From NCBI RefSeq assembly GCF_000003815.2, contig NC_049989.1, forward strand, positions 13,605,764 through 13,669,763: a stretch of 64,000 nt of DNA. Reading direction: 5' to 3'. The stretch comes from Branchiostoma floridae. Taxonomy: Eukaryota > Chordata > Leptocardii > Amphioxiformes > Branchiostomatidae. Both the position numbers and the translations under genes were made by a program. Positions 61,101 through 64,000 of the stretch are shown here, in pieces. The notes under the pieces were generated by a model. That model saw only the letters and a program-made list of their open reading frames with translations. It did not search any database and was not told the DNA's origin. Every line of letters begins with the position of its first letter. Within the stretch, counting starts at the first letter, position 1.

Positions 61101-63756
61101 GCGGCATAGACTTTGTGTTAATTTATAACCCCCTCCAAGAAACGTGGTGTGTTCCTGACGTCACTGCTGAAGGTCATTCATTCTGTAAACAAGGTAGACG
61201 GAATTCGTCCGAAATTTTACTGGGGTAAGTGTTCATTCCGGCGTTATAATACTTATATGTAAGGTGTTAGTATTTTTATATAATCAATGCCAACACCACA
61301 GATGAACTTTCATGCCAAGTGCTTACCTGATACTCGTAAGACGGTCTCAGGTAGTAACTGATCATCTCTTGGTGGAAGACGGGAGTGAGAGAACCAGAGA
61401 TAGGAGGGACGATCCAGACCCAGTCCGCCGGACACCCGCCGCGCAGACGCTGTTCGTTCTCCATGTGCTTCATAAATGACTCGCACGCGGTGTGGTGGTC
61501 GGTGATGGTCACATTGCAAGTCTGTGGAACGTAGAGACTTTCTGTTAGGCTTTGTTAGGTCGTTCAAACCCCGGTCGGGCAGCGAAATTTGTACTACACA
61601 TATACATGTAGGAAAAAAACCTAGAATACCTCCAGTTTGGGATGAACAACGGATATAATCGGATCCACAAGGGGCTACGCAATTGTTGATGACATTTGAT
61701 AAACAGATAAACACATCTATTTCTTGTTGTAATGACAGATAAGATGAATATAAAAATTGCTGAATACCTCAATAAAATGTTCTAAAATGATAACAAAACT
61801 TCATAAAGATTACTGCCCGCATATGTATATGTACACCATACTTCAGCAGTTTATAGCACCTTCCATACCTGGAAGCTATGAAGAATAGCGACGTTAGCCT
61901 CGATCAGAGCCAGGTCCCTCCATAGTGACGACGCCCGTCCTGTATCAAGCCCCATCCTCTTGGCAATTTGCTGGAATGAATGAATAGAGAAAGAAATCGA
62001 GGGTTCATTCCCAAAGACATCGCAAATAAGATAGTTAATTAACCGAAATAGATAGAGAATCAACCTAGATAATTCTATTTCCCATTCAACAGCCAAACCA
62101 TTAAAGTCCTAGACCACCAGAAAAATTCAAGCAGTTCGAGTTCTATTCAGGTATAACGTGGAAAATTAGAAGTTAGCAGAAGTTAGCTATATAGCACAAC
62201 TCAACACACACCTATCTGGGGGCCGCCATCTTGGATACGTGTTCTAGATAATTCTTGTCAGAGCTCATGACGAGACTAGTTGAGATAAGGTTCTTGCCGT
62301 ATCATAGTATTGTGTCAATGAAGCATCATTCTAAGACCATGTTGATTAAATAACTCGAACGATAAACGTTTGACCCGAAAAAGTTGCATTCATTTATCTA
62401 ACTGGTCTTGTGTATTTTTCCCTGCTTGTAGACTACATTATCAGCAATGCTGCCTGTGAGTCTGTGTAATGCATTCGTCACATTTCCGAATAAATAGGAG
62501 TTTTGTATCCTAAAATGTAACTGGTCAGGAATGTTTTAGAAATGACTGAATGCACAGAGTATGGTACAATATGTTCTTCATTTTTCTTACTACGCCGACC
62601 AAACTATGAAGGGACTTACCTCGGTGAAGTTGTATCTGTTGATGTCGCACAGATCTCTGCCGATCTCCGTGCACATGTACCAGCCACTGAAGGGTGCGGC
62701 AGGGAACTCCACTCCTCCCACATCGAACAGCATGTTGGCCACCGCCGGCAAGGCGTACCACTTCATTCCGAGCTCTTTGAACCACCCGTACCTGGGGTAA
62801 AATCATAAACAGTTGGTGACAACTAAATAGATGGGATGGGCTGACAAAGCGAATTTTTCACCATCATTATCATCATCATCATCATCATCACTACCACCAT
62901 CATCATCACCATCACAATCACCACCACCACCATCATCATCACCATCACCACCATCATCATCATCATCACATCATCATCACCATCACAATCACCACCGCCA
63001 CCATCATCATCACCATCACCACCATCATCATCATCATCACATCATCATCATCATCATCATCACTACCACCACCACCCTCATCATCACATCATATTATCAT
63101 TATCATCACATCACCATCATCACCATCATCATCACCATCACCACCATCATCATCATCATCACATCATCATCATCACTACCACCACCACCCTCATCATCAC
63201 ATCATATTATCATTATCATCACATCACCATCATCACCATCATCATCATCACCAGCACCATCATCAGCCCCACCACCATCGTCATCACCATCATAACCATC
63301 ACCGTTACTATCCTTGTCATCACTATTAGCAGTTTTAACATCCACTGTATTGTACTGCGAAATGCATGATAAAATGCAATGTTTTCCTGCAGTTGACGAC
63401 CATTTCTTGGAGACTCTATGTGAAAATCTTTTGTACGAAAGAGAGCCCCCAAATCCTGGACCTGTATGTACGATGGGTAGTACTTGGGATGCTTGATCTC
63501 TATTTCCGACAACATGACGAAAGTTGAAGACGATAAAAGTCTTGAAGTAGTTATAAAAAAAGCTTATTTCATGCAGGAGGCCATGGCAACCTGATTGCGC
63601 AATGAGTCGTACTTACTTAGGATGCTTGAGCTCTACCTCCAACACCAGGTCCTTTGACAGCTCAAACAGTTCCGGATCCTGACCGTTGGCAGACAGCACC
63701 AGTGGCAAGACGTCAAACGGGCCGTTCTTTCCCTTCCATCCCAGGCTCTGGCAGAT
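42883..63756 (-). CDS. NOS: Nitric oxide synthase, C-terminal three quarters (20 exons)
   Basis: The minus strand carries twenty exons whose splice phases all agree, running from mid-oxygenase domain to the stop at 42883. NOS makes nitric oxide and citrulline from arginine with O2 and NADPH. Visible parts in order are: oxygenase with the arginine-binding Glu in GWYMCTEIG and the pterin-site region [20 protein letters not shown]; a basic amphipathic calmodulin-binding helix ([20 protein letters not shown]); FMN domain ([33 protein letters not shown]); an insert of about 47 residues in the FMN domain; FAD domain ([15 protein letters not shown]); NADPH domain ([30 protein letters not shown]); and [14 protein letters not shown] near the end. 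The insert lies where neuronal and endothelial NOS have their autoinhibitory loop and inducible NOS lacks one, so a calcium-dependent enzyme is inferred. The 5' exons, including the haem-binding Cys, are beyond the window. Branchiostoma is reported to have several NOS genes; which one this is cannot be said here. Confidence 0.96.
43486..43680 (-). CDS. NOS: NOS exon: NADPH-binding region
   Basis: Sixty-five codons, beginning [10 protein letters not shown] and including [18 protein letters not shown], phase 0 at both ends. [10 protein letters not shown] is the conserved NADPH-contacting loop of the reductase family. Confidence 0.95.
43712..45008. mobile_element. Family A element split by an inserted element
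   Basis: The ends CCTGTCACATTATCC (43712) and GCCAAATGTGACAGG (45008) match the intact copy at 909-1123 in reverse. The middle is interrupted at 43853-44922. Intron of NOS. Confidence 0.72.
43853..44922. mobile_element. About 1.07-kb element inserted in the family A element
   Basis: Starts ACCTCCATGAAATGTCATGG, and near its right end has TTTCATGGAGGTATGAGGTC, an inverted pair. It is flanked by TTG. The inside holds repeated GATAACTC..GAA..GGAATG segments and many ATTTGCATAATTAATGA words. Non-coding, so a non-autonomous element. Confidence 0.7.
45012..45219. mobile_element. Family C repeat, second copy
   Basis: Aligns with 14958-15177 over almost its full length. It directly abuts the right end of the split family A element. 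Confidence 0.7.
45811..45974 (-). CDS. NOS: NOS exon: NADPH domain
   Basis: Fifty-four codons plus two bases, with [20 protein letters not shown] and YTALSREPG, the ribose- and adenine-contacting region. Phase 1 in, phase 0 out; joins both neighbours without a gap. Confidence 0.95.
45985..46135. repeat. Three tandem copies of a 48-bp repeat
   Basis: Units read ATTAGACATTCTTTCAACTA and ATCAACATGGA. The array sits directly beside the acceptor of the NOS exon starting at 45974. Confidence 0.88.
46670..46788 (-). CDS. NOS: NOS exon: NADPH pyrophosphate-binding loop
   Basis: Contains [20 protein letters not shown] followed by [24 protein letters not shown] is the diagnostic NADPH-binding motif. 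Phase 2 in, phase 1 out. Confidence 0.95.
46800..47250 (-). mobile_element. Decayed CR1-like LINE 3' end (minus strand)
   Basis: Read on the minus strand it has [17 protein letters not shown] with later stops, then a 3' tail with GTTAGCCCACTGGCAAC and TTTGCAATAAACTTTATTTA. Same family as 25403-26593 but frame-broken. Its tail lies 12 bp from a NOS exon. Confidence 0.75.
47518..47605 (-). CDS. NOS: NOS exon: FAD-binding region
   Basis: Twenty-eight codons including [26 protein letters not shown] contacts the FAD pyrophosphate in this family. Phase 1 in, phase 2 out. Confidence 0.95.
47637..47978 (+). mobile_element. CR1-like LINE 3' end, plus strand
   Basis: A frame reads [20 protein letters not shown] and ends [10 protein letters not shown], stop at 47871. 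It is followed by the tail TTAGCCCTAGTGGGGCATGA, CAATAAA and a TCATTG microsatellite. Antisense within a NOS intron. Confidence 0.85.
47979..49660 (+). mobile_element. CR1-like LINE, 5'-truncated, with reverse-transcriptase core
   Basis: It begins at [10 protein letters not shown] immediately after the TCATTG repeat of the previous copy. It contains [20 protein letters not shown], the catalytic FYADDVVM and [12 protein letters not shown], then a stop and frame change at about 48510. It resumes as [17 protein letters not shown] to [10 protein letters not shown] (stop 49509). The tail has TTTAGCCCACATGGGCAGG and CAATAAAGATCATT. One frame break makes it non-functional. Confidence 0.9.
49661..50430. 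other. NOS intron, no recognised content
   Basis: Includes a short TTGTATTGTATTG run near 50270. No exon or element recognised. Confidence 0.45.
50455..50725 (-). mobile_element. tRNA-derived SINE (minus strand)
   Basis: On the minus strand it starts near 50712 with ACCGCGTGGAGTAATCGGCA and has a B-box-like GGGGTTTGAATCC. It continues into a body with TTAACACGACTTTCCTCACT and ends with the complement of CTCTTTTCGATAAGT. It is the most complete of the SINE copies in the window. Confidence 0.78.
51096..51306 (-). CDS. NOS: NOS exon: FAD-binding barrel
   Basis: Contains [20 protein letters not shown] and [28 protein letters not shown] binds FAD. The start at 51306 (GDSRYEDW) is chosen over a nearer AG at 51295 because only it keeps the frame. 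Confidence 0.94.
51349..51683. mobile_element. Family D inverted-repeat element, second full copy
   Basis: Begins TAAAGCTAAGGGCACAACCC and ends GGGTTGTGCCCTTAGCTTTA, 335 bp. It lies 43 bp upstream of a NOS exon acceptor, and the copy at 5013-5349 also sits just upstream of an exon. Confidence 0.85.
51885..52075. mobile_element. Decayed copy of the CCGGCCGGG MITE family
   Basis: Left part TTAGGCTAACGTCCAAACCG and GGGCAGGCCGGGCTGTTTG, right part GCTATCAGGCTGGGCTTC. Same size and layout as 58527-58727. Confidence 0.6.
52157..52326 (-). CDS. NOS: NOS exon: connecting domain
   Basis: Fifty-six codons including [20 protein letters not shown] and [16 protein letters not shown], the helical connecting domain between the flavin domains. 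Phase 1 in, phase 0 out. Confidence 0.95.
52330..53150. other. NOS intron, no recognised content
   Basis: AT-rich, no element or exon seen. Confidence 0.45.
53167..53360 (-). CDS. NOS: NOS exon: FAD domain, first part
   Basis: Contains [20 protein letters not shown] then [24 protein letters not shown] is a conserved FAD-domain motif. Phase 2 in, phase 1 out. Confidence 0.95.
53527..53605 (-). CDS. NOS: NOS exon: short FAD-domain linker
   Basis: Twenty-five codons, [20 protein letters not shown] then QAPDS, with two bases at each side. The frame is fixed by both neighbours and by likeness to the LSNVHKKRVSAARLLSRQNL segment of neuronal NOS. A partial copy of its 5' end lies just upstream (53643-53675). 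Confidence 0.92.
53643..53675 (-). repeat. NOS: Partial tandem copy of a NOS exon start and its acceptor
   Basis: ATGTGTTTCAGGACTATCAA on the minus strand is the same acceptor and exon start as at 53605, followed by AAGTACCCTGCC with the middle of the exon deleted. It is a relic duplication. Confidence 0.8.
53877..54021 (-). CDS. NOS: NOS exon: end of FMN domain
   Basis: Begins [20 protein letters not shown] and includes [13 protein letters not shown], phase 0 in, phase 1 out. It matches the [14 protein letters not shown] segment of vertebrate NOS. Confidence 0.95.
54190..54720. repeat. Degenerate minisatellite of about 20-27 bp units
   Basis: Some twenty irregular units of the type ACAATCTCAAGATTCTTTGA. 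Unit length and sequence drift, so it is old. Related words in opposite orientation begin at about 63915. Confidence 0.85.
54841..55015 (-). CDS. NOS: NOS exon: FMN domain
   Basis: Contains [20 protein letters not shown] and [29 protein letters not shown] is an FMN isoalloxazine-contacting loop. Phase 2 in, phase 0 out. Confidence 0.96.
55419..55547 (-). CDS. NOS: NOS exon: FMN-domain insert (autoinhibitory loop)
   Basis: Contains [20 protein letters not shown] and ends GPLGNVR. The Ser/Arg-rich content and position between EMRHP and VRFSVFG match the autoinhibitory loop of constitutive NOS types, which inducible NOS lacks. Possible phosphorylation sites (RLSS, RKFS). Confidence 0.93.
56188..56252 (-). 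CDS. NOS: NOS exon: FMN domain and start of the insert
   Basis: Twenty-one codons plus two bases, [20 protein letters not shown]. Its acceptor lies inside the end of a (GTAAAT)n microsatellite, which supplies the polypyrimidine side as TTTACATTTACAG. Confidence 0.9.
56253..56480. repeat. (GTAAAT)n followed by GT-rich tract
   Basis: At 56260-56315 there are about eight GTAAAT units, then from 56341 a GTGTTTGTGTGTGC-type tract. Both are directly upstream of the NOS exon at 56188-56252. Confidence 0.9.
56565..56770 (+). mobile_element. CR1-like LINE, last about 200 bp
   Basis: A frame ends [13 protein letters not shown], equivalent to the [10 protein letters not shown] end of the other copies. 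It is followed by the tail TTAGCCCAATGGGGCAAAAT and CAATAAAGCTCTTCATT. Antisense in a NOS intron. Confidence 0.8.
56858..56962 (-). CDS. NOS: NOS exon: FMN domain
   Basis: Thirty-five codons including [19 protein letters not shown], an FMN-binding loop, phase 0 at both ends. Confidence 0.96.
57072..57491. mobile_element. hAT-like MITE with TAGGGGTGGG ends, copy 2
   Basis: Starts TAGGGGTGGGTACCGGTAC and ends AGAAAAACCCCTA, flanked by an exact 8-bp duplication TGCCCGTT (57064-57071 and 57492-57499). Same family as 41456-41853. Confidence 0.9.
57640..57790 (+). mobile_element. SINE body fragment, plus strand
   Basis: GGAAAGTCACTTAACACGAC and CAGGTGTGAGAATGGCTACC match the body of the minus-strand SINEs at 50455-50725 and 27740-28060. 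The tRNA-like head is mostly absent. Confidence 0.6.
57916..58060 (-). CDS. NOS: NOS exon: calmodulin helix end and FMN phosphate loop
   Basis: Begins [20 protein letters not shown] then [22 protein letters not shown] binds the FMN phosphate. The first half completes the calmodulin-binding helix begun in the previous exon. Confidence 0.97.
58061..58520. other. NOS intron, lower part
   Basis: No element recognised before the MITE at 58527. Confidence 0.4.
58527..58727. mobile_element. 201-bp Harbinger-like MITE with GGCTTAGGTCACATTTCC ends
   Basis: Terminal repeats GGCTTAGGTCACATTTCCAA on the left and its complement on the right, with CCGGCCGGG just inside each. It is flanked by TTA on both sides (58524-58526 and 58728-58730). 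Decayed relatives are at 26795, 31330 and 51885. Confidence 0.88.
58735..59970. other. NOS intron, no recognised content
   Basis: The phrase CATGTTGATTTGATCATATGGATGACATC near 58880 also occurs near 50140, so a further dispersed repeat may be present. No exon seen. Confidence 0.4.
59978..60078 (-). CDS. NOS: NOS exon: oxygenase end and start of calmodulin helix
   Basis: Thirty-three codons, beginning [20 protein letters not shown] and ending [11 protein letters not shown]. The basic run is the first half of the calmodulin-binding segment. Phase 0 in, phase 2 out. Confidence 0.94.
60121..60400 (+). mobile_element. Penelope-like element, C-terminal endonuclease end
   Basis: A plus-strand frame reads [20 protein letters not shown], then [10 protein letters not shown] and [18 protein letters not shown], with a stop at 60331-60333. 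This resembles the end of the GIY-YIG endonuclease region of Penelope-like retroelements. A short tail with GACACCGAAACGTTGG follows. Antisense in a NOS intron. Confidence 0.7.
60604..60775 (+). mobile_element. Second Penelope-like 3' end
   Basis: A frame reads [20 protein letters not shown] and then KAPPTSAT, followed by GAGAGACATCGAAACGTAAG, paralleling the end of the copy at 60121. It is shorter and more diverged. Confidence 0.65.
60780..61320. other. NOS intron, no recognised content
   Basis: No exon or element recognised. Confidence 0.4.
61327..61521 (-). CDS. NOS: NOS exon: oxygenase, pterin-site region
   Basis: Sixty-five codons including [20 protein letters not shown] and [20 protein letters not shown], phase 0 at both ends. 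The Trp and Phe that stack on tetrahydrobiopterin and the dimer interface in vertebrate NOS are conserved. Confidence 0.97.
61869..61970 (-). CDS. NOS: NOS exon: oxygenase
   Basis: Thirty-four codons, [20 protein letters not shown] then [14 protein letters not shown], phase 0 at both ends. Confidence 0.96.
62620..62791 (-). CDS. NOS: NOS exon: arginine-binding region
   Basis: Contains [20 protein letters not shown] and [20 protein letters not shown]. The Glu of TEIG corresponds to the arginine-binding Glu. Compared with vertebrate NOS, the Gly of YMGTE is Cys here and one residue is missing before the RD. Confidence 0.97.
62860..63310. repeat. (ATC)n-rich microsatellite
   Basis: About 450 bp of ATC/ACC triplets with larger repeated sub-blocks of about 120 bp. 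The His/Ile and Ser/Pro reading frames across it are artefacts. Confidence 0.95.
63479..63515 (-). repeat. NOS: Partial copy of a NOS exon end
   Basis: On the minus strand, [10 protein letters not shown] followed by TACTAC mirrors the exon end LEVELKHPK plus GTAAGTAC at 63610-63650. The donor GTAAG has become GTACT. About 37 bp are alike. Confidence 0.65.
63617..63756 (-). CDS. NOS: NOS exon: oxygenase, first in window
   Basis: Begins [20 protein letters not shown] and ends LEVELKHPK, phase 0 in, phase 2 out. It matches the FDVLPLLLQANGNDPELF region of vertebrate NOS. The haem-ligand exon is upstream, beyond 64000. Confidence 0.96.
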
Positions 63757-63914
63757 CTATGCATAAGATATCAAATACAGTTCAATTCCTTTAGCTCGCA
63801 CTTGTGTGCTAGGAGATGGGGCAGCTGCATAGATGTGGATTTAGAAAAGGAACTGTAAGAATCGAAGGAGATACAATGTGTATTAAGTGCATTTTGCATG
63901 TTACCATATTGAGC

Positions 63915-64000
63915 TTGATTAGAGAAATCTTGAGATTGCTTCAAACAAATTGAGATCATTTCAATAAATCTTGCGATTGTTTCAATGAATCTTGAGATTG
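63915..64000. repeat. Start of a minisatellite related to 54190-54720
   Basis: Units of the type AATCTTGAGATTGTTTCAAT run off the window edge. They are the reverse complement of the ATCTCAAGATTCTTTGAAAC units in the FMN-region intron. Confidence 0.75.

Noticed and set aside
62831-63295. Open frame rich in Ser, His and Ile
   Set aside because: It is a translation of the (ATC)n tract inside a NOS intron.

Overview
This is intron-rich animal genomic DNA. The most likely source is a cephalochordate (amphioxus, Branchiostoma). Three things suggest that: a nitric oxide synthase gene with vertebrate-like exon content, very dense short non-autonomous DNA transposons and CR1-like retrotransposon fragments, and an expanded-family TPR protein carrying a nucleotidyltransferase-like domain. 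Species cannot be fixed from sequence alone. There are no operons, rRNA genes, CRISPR arrays or free-standing tRNA genes.

Layout. (1) 1-11.9 kb, plus strand: the 3' part of a myosin-tail (coiled-coil) gene. Its core is an array of six near-identical 66-67 codon cassette exons plus one 57-codon myosin exon, all in phase 0. The array grew by segmental duplication. Three of its introns each carry a copy of a reverse-transcriptase remnant, and several small transposons mark the order of events. (2) 13.7-20.0 kb, plus strand: a large gene with an N-terminal helical region, a GlnD/DUF294-like nucleotidyltransferase-like module and about twenty 44-residue TPRs. It has at least three single-base frame breaks, and a decayed extra TPR lies downstream. 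(3) 20-31.8 kb and 35.1-42.8 kb: mostly transposon debris (CR1-like LINE ends, tRNA-type SINEs, several inverted-repeat elements) and a non-coding segmental duplication. (4) 31.9-35.1 kb, minus strand: a complete three-exon gene for a secreted-entry, single-pass membrane protein whose tail is a tandem repeat carrying PPxY motifs. (5) 42.9-63.8 kb, minus strand: twenty exons of a nitric oxide synthase gene, running from the middle of the oxygenase domain through the calmodulin-binding helix, FMN domain with autoinhibitory insert, FAD and NADPH domains to the stop. Its 5' end lies beyond base 64000.

The three well-supported genes are separate transcription units and show no sign of working together. 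Many transposons have terminal repeats and target-site duplications intact enough to read insertion sites and nesting directly. The observations most worth following are the exon array, the nucleotidyltransferase-TPR fusion, a minisatellite that multiplied the A box of a SINE, the PPxY-repeat membrane protein, and two partial exon duplications inside the NOS gene.
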